A DNA stretch of 64,000 nt from Diatrype stigma (GCA_022225965.2 JAKJXP020000024.1:1-64000), one strand, 5' to 3'; positions 11,002 through 22,964 are shown, numbered from the stretch's first letter. Made by a program: numbers and translations. Notes: a model not told the origin generated them from the letters alone.

Positions 11002-13038
11002 ATGGCCGAAACACCGCCTTCGGAGCACCGTCGTGAACCAGGACCTGATTTCGCGGAGAACGGCTACGGAGCGGCCCAAAGTGGCCATTACCAGAATGGC
11101 AATGGCAACGGCAATGGCAACGGCAACAGCGTAGCTGCTGCAGCTGCTTCTGTTGAGACACAGCCGCTCCTGGCCATTGCGCCGCCCGAGGAGGAGGCGT
11201 GGAAGCCGCCGCGGCACTTCTACTGGATCGAGATGGCCATCATGTCGAACGTGTTCCTGTACGGGTTCGACGGCACCATCACAGCGGCGACGTACGCGGT
11301 CATCAGCTCCGAATTCGACGCGGCCAACACGGCGTCCTGGCTCACCACCTCGTACCTGGTCACCAGCACGGCCTTCCAGCCCCTCTACGGCCGCGTCTCC
11401 GACATCTTCGGCCGCCGCGTCTGCTTCTTCATCGCCAGCGTCACGTTCGGCCTCGGCTGCCTCGGGTGCGCCGTCGCCCGCGACGTCGTCCTGCTCAACT
11501 GCGCGCGCGCCCTGACCGGCATCGGCGGCGCCGGCCTCATGACCATGGCCACCATCGTCAACTCGGACATGATCCCGTTCCGCAGGCGAGGCAGTAAGTC
11601 CCTTTGCCCATTGTCGTCTTGTACTTCTAGATAGATGGCCCTGAAGACCTATTGGAAAGGGCCCCGCGCTCTGATCATCCCCCCGAACTCGCCAGAATCT
11701 TCACAAAGACGCCCTTTCTAACTCCAGATACTTCTAGTGTACCAGGCGCTCCAGAACGGAATAGCCGGCTTCGGCGCCATCTGCGGGGCCTCGTTCGGCG
11801 GTTCCATCGCTGACGCCATTGGCTGGCGGTGGTGCTTTCTGCTCCAGGTCCCCGTCGCCGTGGTCGCCTTGGTGCTGGGCTATATGGTCGTCGAGAACCA
11901 GCATAACGACTTTACTCAAGGCTCAAGCCTGCGGACCCTATGGTCGGCTGTTGATATTTCTGGGTCTCTTCTTCTGGTGGTGGCGATATCCGTCCAGCTC
12001 GTTGGTTTGAGCCTTGGTGGGAACGAACTCCCCTGGAGCAGTCCATGGGTAATAGGGACCTTGGCCGGCAGTGTTATCCTCATTGGAATATTCGTCCTAG
12101 TCGAGGCAAAGACGACTGCCATCCCCATTATCCCGCTCCATTTGCTCAAGGGTCGACTCCCTATCTCTACCCAGGTAGCCAATCTGTGTGTTGGTTTATC
12201 TGCGTATGCGGCAAGTGCTCCTCAACCCATAGCTGACTGAATGAGGGCTTATGTCTTTTAGTATCTGTTCATGCTCCCTCTATACTTCCAAGTGGTCCTC
12301 TTGGATAGTCCTACCAAGGCGGGTGCCCGTCTAGCAATTCCATCACTTGCTACGCCTATTGGAGGATTGATCGCAGGAGTCGTCATGTCGCGATGGGGCA
12401 AGCTCATAGCCCTTGTCCGCATCGGTGCTCTTCTGATGGCTATTGGTAACGCCTTGGTTGCATCCCTCGCTTTTGGCGACACCCATTGGAAGTATTTCGT
12501 GTATATCTTCCCGGCTAATTTAGGACAAGGGATTGTGTATCCTGGTATTTTGTTCACGTCATTGGCTACTTTCGAGCATACTGGTGCGTAGCCTACTCCC
12601 CTCCCCTGATGCGAGAAACTTGCTAACCCTAAACTCCCAGATCATGCAGTATCTGCCTCTACCGTCTACCTCATTCGTTCTTTGGGTACGGTGTGGGGCG
12701 TTTCAATGACGTCCGCCATAGTTCAAACTACACTGAGCACTCAGCTGCCGCGTGTTCTAAGTGATGTCCCTGATAAATGGACAGTACGGCCCTTTTCTTT
12801 CTATTGAACTTTTCCAGTTGGAGGCACTGACATTGGAGTCCCCTAGGTCGTCGACGCGATCCGACACTCTGTTGACGCTCTCAGAGAGTTGCCCCCGGAC
12901 GTACAGCTCAAAGCTCGAATGGTGTACTACGACGGCATTCGATATAGCTTTATGGCATCGACGGGATTTGCTGTCATCGCCGTTTTGGCAGCCTTGGTTG
13001 CTAGGGCACATGGGCTACGCAAGACGAGTGGTGGTTAG
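11002..13038 (+). CDS. MFS transporter, DHA2-type (drug/basic amino acid exporter-like), 14 TM
   Basis: Five exons fit: 11002-11593, 11738-12210, 12262-12583, 12641-12783 and 12847-13038, giving 573 residues. After a polar N-tail with an NG dipeptide repeat (about residues 32-44), helix 1 starts at FYWIEMAIM. Motif A PLYGRVSDIFGRR follows helix 2, and ARALTGIGGAG and GASFGGSIADAIGWRWCFLLQVP are typical of the 14-helix DHA2 group that includes fungal Vba/Fnx1-like transporters and multidrug pumps. Intron 2 is best explained as GC-AG: donor GCAAGT at 12211 and acceptor at 12261 join LSAYA to YLFMLPLYFQ in frame, whereas the nearby GT does not keep the frame. The last exon ends in helix 14 and LRKTSGG. 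The substrate cannot be told from sequence; plasma or vacuolar membrane is possible. Confidence 0.88.
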
Positions 13039-13846
13039 TTGCGTGTTAACAGTGGCAGGTTTGTTCTCACAGCCAGCTTGGGTCTCGATTGCCTTGTTAC
13101 GTGTGTTGGATAACCTGGCACTGGATCTAACCTACTTGGTGGGCCATGATTCATACATTGACAATCTATAAGAATATACGTAGCTTTTACTTTTTAGACG
13201 GAGGGTGCTGGAGATGGAATGGAATGAAGGTAGAACCCCAGAGACAGAGTGAAAACTTAACACAAGAAACAAGGTGCGATTGCACTTGTGAGTATCAATG
13301 AGTAAGTACCTAGGTAATCAGCTACCAACGGCTTGATATTACAATATCACGGCAACTAGCCGCCCGAGCCTCCGGCTTTTGAAACCAATGCAGCGGCCCG
13401 TCAGCGGACCGTCCTGGCTGCGTGAAAGCTGTAAAGTCGGGGCCCGGCCTCATGTGGGCCGGGGATGGGGACGAATGGCATGAGGGCCGGGAGGGGCATT
13501 GTGACGGGAGTGGGTTACGTCTTACATAATGCCCTGGATTTAGGGGCGTTTCAAACAGCTGGTCTGTCATTGGCTGACTTGGACCGTTGCATGAGCTTGG
13601 CAGACAACCTAAGGCACCCTAGGAAGCTAGGGCCCCTCTGTATGTAGACTGTCCCTGCCAATCTTGAACAGCAACGCTATAAGCCCCACCAAGACAGCGC
13701 AGCAGCACATGCCACCTGCACAGGCTCACTTGCCCTAAAACCGTTGACAGGAGCCCAACACCGCAGCTTCCATTACTCATAAATCAATCAGTCCTGCCAC
13801 TTCACATTTAGATCCAGACGCAAAGGTTTAGATTAGGTCTTGCACG
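13039..13846. other. Intergenic, no supported gene
   Basis: This stretch contains one exact copy of the palindrome TACCTAGGTA at 13307-13316 and otherwise only short open frames. The 3' end is the promoter side of the metallophosphatase gene. Confidence 0.5.
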
Positions 13847-16019
13847 ATGCCAGAGAGGACGAAACCACCCCCCGATGAGTCGGTCACCTACAGCTCAGGC
13901 CCTCACGATAGCCCTCCGGACCTGAGGATTCTGCACTACAATGACGTCTATCATGTCGACTCGTCGTCAGCGGAGCCCGTAGGCGGTGTGGCTCGATTCA
14001 TGACCCTCATCAAGCATTACAGAGAAGACGAGAAATTCCAAGGACAACCTGATCCCATTACTCTGTTTTCTGGAGATGCGTTTAACCCGAGCTTGGAGAG
14101 CTCTGTCACGAAGGGTATGTTGTTGCTTAGGACACCGTCAATGATCTGTGCCATCTGCGCTCATACAGGAGTACCTCATCATTCGGCATTGGTCGGGAAG
14201 GAGGTGGCTCTTTCTTGCCGTGTCAGACTATAAACAAGGGTGAAACTGACGAGGTATCTAGGTGATCACATGGTTCCGTTGTTGAATAATATTGGAACGG
14301 ATGCAGCGGCATTGGGTGTAAGTGCTCTTATCAGCCTGTATCATCTTCTACCTAGTCTTATTGATCGGATAGAATCACGACCTCGACTTTGGTGTTCGGA
14401 AATTCAGACATCTGGCTTCAAAATGCAAGTTCCCATGGCTGATCGCCAACGTGCTCGATCCGGCACTGGGTGACTCTGTCCCAATTGGGAATGCTAAGAA
14501 AACTCATATGATAACTTCTTCCAATGGCATCAAGATCGGATTGATTGGACTGGGTGAACGGGAGTGGCTAGCTACCATCAACAGTCTCCCACCCGACCTC
14601 ATCTACAAGTCTGCTAGTGAGACGGCAAAGGAGCTCGTGCCTCAATTGCGTGCCGAGGGTGCCGAGATTGTCATTGCTGTCACGCACATGCGTGAACCAA
14701 ATGACAACAAACTGGCTGAGCAAACTGACGGAATAATCGACATTATCCTTGGTGGTCACGACCATTATTATAATCATAGTTATATCAAGGGGACCCACGT
14801 TCTACGCTCAGGTACCGACTTCAAACAGCTCAGTTATATCGAGGCTCGGCGACGGAACGATGAGTCTAGCAGATGGGACTTCGACATTACACGGCGTGAT
14901 GTTACCTCTGCGATCCCTCAGCACCCCGAGACCGTCCACCTAGTGGACAAGCTGACCGCCAACCTCAAGAAAACCCTTGAGAAGCCCATCGGATACACAG
15001 CTGCTCCGCTCGATGCCAGGTTCAGAACCGTTCGTCTGAGGGAGAGCAATATTGCGAACTGGGTCTGCGATATCATGAGGCATTACTATACCGGCGATTG
15101 CGTCATCATGGCCTCAGGTACAATTCGCGGCGACCAAGTCTATGCCCCGGGACCAATTCTGCTCAAGGATATCATGAACTGCTTCCCGTTCGAGGACCCC
15201 GTCGTAGTGCTCAGGGTCACCGGCCAGGCGATATGGGATGCATTGGAGAACGGCGTGTCCCAGTACCCCGCACTGGAAGGGCGATTCCCTCAAGTATCCA
15301 ACATGACATTCGAGTTCGATGCCCGGAAGCCCGTGGGCGCGCGCATTGAATCGGCAACTATCGGCGGTATGCCGATAGACATGGCGAAGAAATACAGGCT
15401 CGTAACGCGAGGCTATATGGGCCGCGGCAAGGACGGGTTTGTTAGCTTACTTATCGAGTCCGAAGGCGGCGCGGCGGAGGAAATCGTGTCCGAGGAAAAC
15501 GGTATCCTGATTTCCATGATGCTCCGCCAGTACTTCATGAGCCTGAAGGTGATGGGCCAGTGGAAGTACTGGGGCAAGAACATGGGCCGCTACTGGACCA
15601 AGGTCGCCGACCAGGTCGGCTCCACGCGCGACCCCACCTCCCCGACCACGCCGACCAAGGCCAAGACTACGACCAAGGCTCCCGCACCCGGCGGCTGGGA
15701 CGAGTGGACGCCGCAGCGGATCCGCGAGCGCAAGGCGGAAGCCATGCCGCTTGACGAGTCCGACAGCGAGGACGAGGACGAGGGCGACGAAAAGGACAGC
15801 GACAAACGGCGGGAGGCGGACGTCAGAAGGGCCATCGACCTGATCGATCGCGAGATGCAGATCATGCGCCGCGTCTTCGGCAAGTGGGCCCGCCTCGCTG
15901 GCGTCGAGTGCCGCGTCGTCGACGACCTCCAGGAGGGCGAGTTCGAGGTCGACTGGACCAAGGCTATCGCGCCTCGGCTCGAGGGTCGCATTGTCTGTGT
16001 TGGTGGCGAGCAGAAGTGA
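13847..16019 (+). CDS. 5'-nucleotidase-type metallophosphatase
   Basis: Three exons fit: 13847-14114, 14262-14317 (only 56 nt) and 14373-16019, giving 656 residues. Metal-site motifs are all present once spliced: LHYNDVYHV (D and H ligands), LFSGDAFNPS, GNHDLDFG joined across intron 2, VTHMREP and GGHDHYYN. The 5'-nucleotidase C-terminal domain follows from about residue 260 (ANWVCDIMRHYYTGDCVIMASG, then GRFPQVSNMTFEFD). It has no signal peptide, so an intracellular enzyme is likely, unlike secreted bacterial UshA. The C-terminal 120 residues include an acidic run (SDSEDEDEGDEKDSD) and a helical basic/acidic end. The substrate may be a nucleotide or other phosphoester and is not determined by the motifs. 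The short middle exon is needed to restore the catalytic GNHD. Confidence 0.88.
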
Positions 16020-16750
16020 AGTGGGAGGGGGGTTATCGGGCGATGATAAGGGGAGGGGTGGGGAGGCGGGGCCAAATAAAAGGTACGGGGTCGAATGAAT
16101 GACGACGGGCTGCTGGTTTGATTCACGATTTTACGATAGCATGATTGATATATGGGTAGGATAGATAACATAGTACTGCACAGAATAGACAAAATCTCAA
16201 TGGCTGGTCTACCGTGACAATTATGTGTCTATCCTTCGATTACTCTATGGGACTCCATGTTAGCCTTTCACTTTTGTCTCATCAACATCACCAGTAAGTA
16301 GTGTTAAGGCCAATTAGTCTAGGGATTGACATATGTAGATCACATAACTTCGTTGATACAGAAGGCCCCTGAATCTATGCTTCAGATTAGAATACTGATA
16401 GCATCTGTTTATAATCCACAACTATCCCATGTGCAGTCCTTCATGGTCAACATCATCCCGCTCCCAATTGCTCACGTTGCGCCCAGTTGCCCCTCCCCCT
16501 CCCCTATCCCCTTTACCAACCCCGCTTTTCCTCAAACTCCCTCCACGTTCCAACGGCTAACTCCGAATCCAACCCTCACACAACGTACTGTTCTGTGAGA
16601 ACAAGCACTTGACCCGCAATGGTCTACGTACTTTGATTCCTTTCATTTCCGTTGATAGGCTCCTTTACAGAGGTTAGATGATGAGATGAAATCAGAGGCG
16701 AATGGTTATTTGTACTTACTAAGCGTATGTGAAATGCGGATGCCATGCTC
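16020..16750. other. Intergenic (tail-to-tail), no supported gene
   Basis: This is the interval between converging genes. There is a pyrimidine-rich stretch at about 16490-16580, and no gene or RNA was recognised. Confidence 0.5.
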
Positions 16751-17425
16751 TCAGAGTGAAGTAACACTGTTGTTTGTCTCACGCTCCTTGGGGACGACCG
16801 CCTTTTCCGGGTGCTGGATCGTACCTGCCACTCCCAGCTGGGCTTCGACGTCCCCGTGAACTTGCTCCTGGCTCATCTTGTCGGCAGCCTCATTGGTATC
16901 TGTTGCCTCGGAGCCCCGCTTGGCGACGCAGGCTACGAGGCAGGCGCCGATGGAGAAGAGCACCACACAACCGTTGACTGCTAGAACCACGATGATGAGC
17001 ACCGCCAGCTCTCTAGCCTTGCGAGCGAGGTTATCCTGCCCATTGGCGTGAAAATAAGGCGACCACAGCCACAAAGTCTTTGCCGAGATAATGGCGAAAA
17101 CAATGACGACAACACCGACACATGCCATGATGAACGTGAAGAGGGAGCGGCAGAAAGCGGCCTGGTTCTTCTCTTTGCGGTTCTGGCCGCACGTACAGAT
17201 CGACATGGCAAGGTTGAAGAAGCTGATGGCAGTCGCAATTGTCGAGAGGACGAGGTAAACAAATATGAGCTGCGCTCTCTTCGCTTCTGCTTCCATGGCC
17301 TGCGATACGAAGTAGGGGCCGATTTCGTGGTTGACGACGGTAGCAAAGTAGGCAGTGCCGATTGTCTGGCCCAAGATGATGGCGGATAGGATAATCCGAA
17401 AGACAATCAACCACAGAGCTTCCAT
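16751..17425 (-). CDS. Four-TM membrane protein, local paralogous family, member A
   Basis: The 224-residue frame is read from the ATG at 17425. I prefer this start over the upstream in-frame ATG at 17503 because MEALW lines up with MDAMW and MDPVL in the relatives. Four hydrophobic helices lie at about residues 5-31, 53-75, 89-113 and 139-165, with a polar C-tail that should be cytosolic. Between helices 3 and 4 is the family signature W-L-W, then F, G-Q-D and L-A (WLWSPYFHANGQDNLA, about 119-134). Helix 2 is preceded by an acidic/basic EAEAKRAQL segment. Overall shape resembles MARVEL-type tetraspan proteins, but I cannot assign it to a known family. The upstream 300 bp is C/T-rich on the coding strand. 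Relatives lie at 18683-19279 and 23710-24315, with a decayed one at 6207-6860. Confidence 0.72.
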   Translation of the reverse strand: MEALWLIVFRIILSAIILGQTIGTAYFATVVNHEIGPYFVSQAMEAEAKRAQLIFVYLVLSTIATAISFFNLAMSICTCGQNRKEKNQAAFCRSLFTFIMACVGVVVIVFAIISAKTLWLWSPYFHANGQDNLARKARELAVLIIVVLAVNGCVVLFSIGACLVACVAKRGSEATDTNEAADKMSQEQVHGDVEAQLGVAGTIQHPEKAVVPKERETNNSVTSL

Positions 17426-18682
17426 GACTTCTGAGTTTTCTCGTGGAGAGCCGTGTGTAATGTGTGTGTACAGGGTTCCGAGAGAGGCAGGAATGCTCTT
17501 CACGATGTCTGTATGATGTAGTCGTTAGAAGAGACTCTGCTGCTCGTCGCCACTCGTAGAGTAGTTGACGATTGATGGAAATATTCGTATGTGTACGATA
17601 GAAGTACGAGTGGTGGAAGAAGTTGGGAATGGAAGTGGGAAAGGTTGAGTGGGTATGGAGGTGGGAGAAGTTGGTAGGTATGAAAGTGAGAGAAGTTGGG
17701 TAGATATGGATGTGGAAGAGGTTGAGGGTGTGCTTGAAGCCCTCGAAGTAATCAGGTGACCGGGACTAAAAGATCATACATACACTGATAAGGTTCAAGG
17801 AACCGAGGATTGTGGTTTCGCTGATTGTTCACGCGAGACGAGAAGCTCTGTTTTTCTGTCAGTACAGGCGTCTGATGTCGATGTAGGTAGAGATTGAGAA
17901 CTCTTACTGGTCTCGAACAAATGGATAGAGCTGTAATCGTTCAGATGAGAGATGGTATAACCTAGTCGAGAGGTTGAGTGGATTCAGGTTGATGAAGTAG
18001 CAATTGAAGTTGTTGCAATGTGGAAGAGGTAATGGTTGAGAAAGTCCCAGTGAGTTGAGGATAAAGAAGTTTGGCCGAACCGTGTAGGTTGTTGAAGTAA
18101 CAGGTTACGAGTGACTCACTTCAGCGGCCGGTAACCAGCAACCCTTCCCTCCCCCGGGTAACTGTGTAGTACGTCTGGAAGATAGTGACAGTGTGGATTT
18201 AGAAGATGGTGACAGTACACTGGGTCACATGGTTTGCCGTTTATCTATATATGAGGATCGTACTTTAACGCACAGTGGTAGAAGGTGTACATCTGGTAAG
18301 TTGAATACGCCTATATTGAGCTCGTCACCTAGTGTAAATCACTTCACTAGGCGCGGAAGACTATTAATTGTTCATTGCGAGAGACAAGCATTGCTAATCT
18401 CACGCAGTAAAGTAGAATGAGTTCTAGAGCTTGACGTCCTGTCTCCTAATATGCCATATGGACCATTGATATTGCCTTGCTGTGCAATCACCGTGTACCT
18501 CAAACTCCCACAAGACTATCATGTGCCGTACATGGTGACGATCCCATCTTAACAGTCCAGTATCGACAGCCAAAGTAGGAATGGCTTTCACCAGAGAAGA
18601 AACACTAGCAGTTAAGTTAGACCATGAAAAACATAGTGTTATAATACAGTGCTTACATCAGTGTATCGATCTCCTTATGATC
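17426..18682. other. Intergenic with purine-rich imperfect repeats
   Basis: Between about 17580 and 17740 the plus strand has a degenerate repeat built around GGAAGTGGGAGAAGTTGG-like units of roughly 30 bp; that is a C/T-rich promoter for the minus-strand gene downstream. No gene is supported in the rest. Confidence 0.5.
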
Positions 18683-19279
18683 TCAATCGTTCATACTGTT
18701 TTCCTTCTTGATGACATCGACGGCTCCCTTCTGGCCTTCAATATCATTATGTGAAGGGTTGGCGGTAGAAACTGCGCCGGTTTTGCGCTTGGCCACGAAA
18801 GTTGCCAGGCACACCAAGGCTGAGCCAAGTAAAAAAGCAGCAACCATGGTAAGGAAGATGGTCATCATTACTGCCAGGCCATACGATTGCTGCGCGAGGT
18901 AGTCCTCGCCATTGATCTCAAAAAGGCGTCTCCAGGCCCACGAAGCCTTGGCGGTGATTATCCCCATAGCAATCATTGCGAGGGTAAAGCACACTTTGAT
19001 GGCCGTCCAAACGAAGTGGCAGCAGGAGGCGGGTTTCTTCTCAGCGGGTTTGAGAGCTGAGAGGATCGTGACAACGGAGCTACCGCTAGCTGACGCGGCG
19101 GATAGGAAGAGATAGATGAACACCAGCAGCGCCGTACGGGCGTCCGCTTCCATGTGAGCATCAAGATAAGGCCGAATCTGGCGGTTCGTGACATTTGCGA
19201 AGTAGGCGGCTCCGAATGCCTGGCAGAGCAGGACGGCTGCAAAGATGACTCGCGCGACGATGTTCCACATGGCATCCAT
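18683..19279 (-). CDS. Four-TM membrane protein, local paralogous family, member B
   Basis: The 198-residue frame is read from the ATG at 19279 (MDAMWNIVARVIFAAVLLCQ), chosen because it aligns with the starts of its relatives; an upstream in-frame extension to 19519 is open but has no family match. Helices lie at about residues 7-29, 49-72, 88-113 and 134-160. Conserved points shared with member A are the AYFA end of helix 1, I-R/G-P-Y, EADAR/EAEAKR before helix 2, AKASWAW...FEINGEDYLA before helix 4, and a basic end of helix 4 (VAKRKTG). The tail has NDIEGQKGAVDVIKKE, similar in layout to the GDVEAQLG tail of member A. Function unknown; a small tetraspan protein of the plasma or an internal membrane is the simplest reading. 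No intron is needed. Confidence 0.72.
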   Translation of the reverse strand: MDAMWNIVARVIFAAVLLCQAFGAAYFANVTNRQIRPYLDAHMEADARTALLVFIYLFLSAASASGSSVVTILSALKPAEKKPASCCHFVWTAIKVCFTLAMIAMGIITAKASWAWRRLFEINGEDYLAQQSYGLAVMMTIFLTMVAAFLLGSALVCLATFVAKRKTGAVSTANPSHNDIEGQKGAVDVIKKENSMND

Positions 19280-20137
19280 TCTTGTAGTGGTACTAATCAA
19301 GAACAAAGTCTGTACGAAAAGACGAACACGTAGAAGAAAATATTCGTAGAAAGCGTTGTTGATGGTGTGAAGGATGTAGAGATCTTCAGTGTCTGTATCT
19401 GAGAATGAAGACAAGGTCAATAAGAGTAGTCGAAGGTCAGGTTGCAGAGTTCTCAAAATTGCATACTTCGTAGGTATGGTAGGAAGTTGGAGTGTATGGA
19501 AATGAACAAGAGTGACCAAATGATAGAAGTGTAATGGTAGTTGTAGAAAGGATGGTCTAGCAGCGCGTGAGAAAGTCGTACGGAGGGGGAAGGCTTGGTC
19601 CCGTGAAGCTCTCAGGCAGCAGGAATCCCGAGTCTGGTCATGTGATCAACTTACAGTCAATCTCGTGCAAATGAGCCAGGGAATACGGCAGGCCAGTGAA
19701 ACTTGAGAAGGTTTATCGTAGCAAAGCGAATCAATTAGCCCAGTAGATGTGTAGCGGATGACCCTGCGCTCTCGGGCTATATCTGAAAGGTATAAACAGA
19801 AGTTCTCGTGATTAGAAAGTTCCGAGAGAGAAGTTTCAAGTTCATAAAAAGATGTAGAGAGGATGAGTGTGAGGTGAAGTTGAGATGGAAGAATTGTGAA
19901 TTCGGAGCCGTGGTGAAAGGTGTTAAGGTGGCTGGGGTCATAGGGTCCTTTTCTCCGCGTCAACCACTAGGATACTCATCTACATATTCTTCTTATATGA
20001 ATAAGGTGTATCCAAGGCACGTCCTAGTCAGGGACGGCTCTATGGATGCGATCATTATGCTTGAATGGTACATATATGGTATCAGGTTCATCTCTGATGA
20101 TTATACTCCCTTTGCTATTGAAGTTACGAATATATGG
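19280..20137. other. Intergenic flank of the AT-rich repeat block
   Basis: The first 300 bp is the promoter side of the minus-strand membrane-protein gene and is C/T-rich on its coding strand. The remainder carries open frames on both strands without recognisable domains. Confidence 0.45.
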
Positions 20138-20167
20138 AGACTTTGTCAGTTTTTATGTAGGATTAGA

Positions 20168-20305
20168 GTGCCAGGGTAACCTTTCGTATTAATAATAGTT
20201 TAAAACCTGACCTTCTAGGATTCTAGGAAGCCCAAAAGCCGTACGGACCTGTATTTATATCCCTTACGAGCCCCTATAGGGATTACGTAACGCCATACCC
20301 TAACA
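20168..20305 (+). repeat. Left copy of the direct repeat bounding the AT-rich island
   Basis: Pairs with 22827-22964. Shared blocks include CTTTCGTATTAATAA and GCCGTACGGACCTGTATTTA. Some similarity extends roughly 28 bp further left in both copies, so the repeat border is not a clean TG dinucleotide, and no target-site duplication was found outside the pair. Confidence 0.85.
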
Positions 20306-20379
20306 AAGCCCCCCTTTTTCTAGGGTTTTGTCCCCAAAACCAAAAGCGCCGGCATGGTTCGCGATATTCATTATTTTTA

Positions 20380-20960
20380 TCGTAACGATCCAGCCGCTTA
20401 ATCGGTACGCCTTTTTTTTTATCCAGTAACTCCATTTATTAATTTTATTTATTAACTTTATTCATTAACTTTATTTAGTAATTTTATTTATTAACTTCAT
20501 TTATTAACTTTATTATAACAATTTAGCCGCTTAATTAATACGTTCTTTTTTTCGTTTAACAACTTTATTTAATAATTTCCTTCGTTAATTTTATTCATTA
20601 ATTCCATTCATTAATTCCATTCATTAATTCCATTTATTAACTTTATTGCAACAATTTAGCCGCTTAATCGATACGTTCTTTTTCTTATTTATTAGCTTTA
20701 TTTATTAGCTTTATTTATTAGCTTTATTTATTAGCTTTATTTATTAATTTTACGTAACGATTTCGATATATTCTTTTCATTTTAAAATAGCCCTTCTTTT
20801 TTTAGGATTTTGTTTTAAAACCAAAAATGCCGGCATAATTTACGATATTTATTAACGGCTTTATTTATTAATTTCATTATAACGATTTAGCCGTTTAATT
20901 GATACGCTTTTTTTTTATTAGCTTTATTTATTAACTTTTATTATTAACTTTATTTATTAA
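20380..20960. repeat. Tandem array of roughly 130-bp units
   Basis: Units start with a variant of AACRATTTAGCCGYTTAAT, followed by a GATACG segment, a T-run and runs of TTTATTTATTAAC-type pentamers. Copies are visible near 20387, 20516, 20648 and 20880, with a poorer one near 20755. The first and last units also share the segment before them (CAAAAGCGCCGGCATGG-like at about 20340 and 20822), differing by transitions. Confidence 0.7.
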
Positions 20961-21039
20961 CTTTATTTATTAATTTTATTTATTAATTTCTTTCGAACGT
21001 TATTTATTCGACGTAACGACATAATAATTTATTCGCATT

Positions 21040-22130
21040 ACTTACGACGAATTATTTGGTTATTTTACATTTTCGGATGGCATTTTAGCCATTATAACGG
21101 CATAATAACGCGTTTATAACGGTTATAATTATAACCCGCCCATAACGATTACGATTTGATTCGGCCATTTTATTTTTTCGAATGCCGCAATTAATTAAAC
21201 GTTACGTAATAATTCTAGCCATTTTACGTTTTTAAATGCCATTTTAATGCAACGGCATAGTAATTCGCTCGTAACGATTACGACGATAAATAATCTAGCC
21301 ATTTTACATTTTCGAATGCCATTTATTTATTATAACGGCATAATACCGTATTCGTAACGCTTATTTAATGCAACGGCATTACAATTCGCTTATAATAATT
21401 ACAATTACGGCTTAGCCGTTTTACGTTTTCGGACGCTATTTATTTTTCGTAACGGCCATTTTATATTTTCGAATGCCACTTTAATGCAACGGCATAACAA
21501 CTCGTTTATAACGATTACGATTCGATTCGGCCATTTTATATTTTCGGATACCGTTTATTTATTGCTACGTAAAAGCATAATAATTCGTTCGCAACCTGGC
21601 CGTTTTACGTTTTAAAATGCTACTTATTTATCGCAACGGCATAGCAGCTCGTTCGTAACGATTACGAACCTGGCCATTTTATATTTTCGAATGCCACGAT
21701 TTATAGCTTTTGGCCGTTTTATATTTTCGGACGCTATAACTTTATTACTACAGCAGCATAGCAATCCGTTCGTAACGATTACGATTTGATCCGGCCATTT
21801 TACATTTTCGGACGCTATAATTTCATTACTGCAACGACATAGCAGCCCGTTCGCAACGATTACGGTTCGATCCGGCCATCTTATATTTTCGGATACCACT
21901 TTAACGTAACGACATAACAGCTCGTTCGCAACGATTTTAACGCAACGGCATAGCAGCCCGTTCGTAACGATTACGATTCCGGTCATTTTATATTTTCGGA
22001 TGCCACTTTAACGCAACGACATAACAGCCCGTTCGTAACGATTACGATTCCGGCCATTTTATATTTTCGGACGCTATAACTTTATTACTGCAACGACATA
22101 ACAGCCCGTTCGTAACGGCGTAACGAATTA
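21040..22130. repeat. Satellite-like array of roughly 70-110 bp units
   Basis: Repeated blocks GGCCATTTTATATTTTCGG and GTAACGATTACGA alternate at least eight times, with CAACGRCATA between them. The last clear units are about 70 bp apart (near 21965 and 22035) and nearly identical; earlier units are more diverged and of variable spacing. Confidence 0.75.
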
Positions 22131-22826
22131 CTAAACATTACGAATTAATTCATTATAACAATTTAGTAATACATTTATAATGGTTACGATTTAAACTAGC
22201 CATTTTATTTTTTCGAATATTACGATCGATTTAATTAAATAACGATTCGTAAGCATTTATTTAATAACGCTTTATTTATAAACGTTTCGTATATCGTTAA
22301 AGCTATCGATATAAAAAGTAATACGTTTATAGCAATTCCGTTCCGAATTTCTAAAACGACGGTATAATAACTTACTTATAATAATTCCGCTTTAAATTTT
22401 CAAAATAACGATATAATAACTTATTCGTAACGGCTTTATTTCGAACTTTTAAAATAATCGTATAGCGCCAAATTTAATTATTTAATAAAAGAATTTAATT
22501 CGTAATAATTTATATAATTAACGATAATTTTAATTACTTAATAAAAGAATTTAGCTTATAATAATTCGTATAATAACAATATTACGAATATTTAATTTGG
22601 TCGTAACGAAGCCAAATATTTTGCATTTAAAAATTATTACTAAAAGCGGTTACGTTAATAATCGATTAAAACGGGATAATACGTATAGCGGTAATAGCGA
22701 CGACGAAAATACTTAACGAAATAGCGGCAATAACGATAACTTTAATTAATTAATTACCTTAACGCCTTAACGGTTTAACCTTTTAATGAAAAGGTTTTAG
22801 TTTATTAGTTTTTGTATAAAATTAAA

Positions 22827-22964
22827 ATGCCAGGGCAATCTTTCGTATTAATAACAGTTTAAAACCTAACCTTTTAGGATTTTAGGAAGCCCAGAAGCCG
22901 TACGGACCTGTATTTATACCCCTTACGAGTCCCTATAAGGATTACGTAACGCCATATCCTAATA
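22827..22964 (+). repeat. Right copy of the direct repeat bounding the AT-rich island
   Basis: Partner of 20168-20305. At many differing sites this copy carries the T or A state, but at a few (for example GCCCAGAAGCC against GCCCAAAAGCC) the left copy does, so both have been mutated. Confidence 0.85.

Noticed and set aside
20168..22964. Reading the 138-bp direct repeats as LTRs with TG...CA ends
   Set aside because: Similarity extends left of the TG in both copies and the flanks share no target-site duplication, so the LTR reading is not supported.
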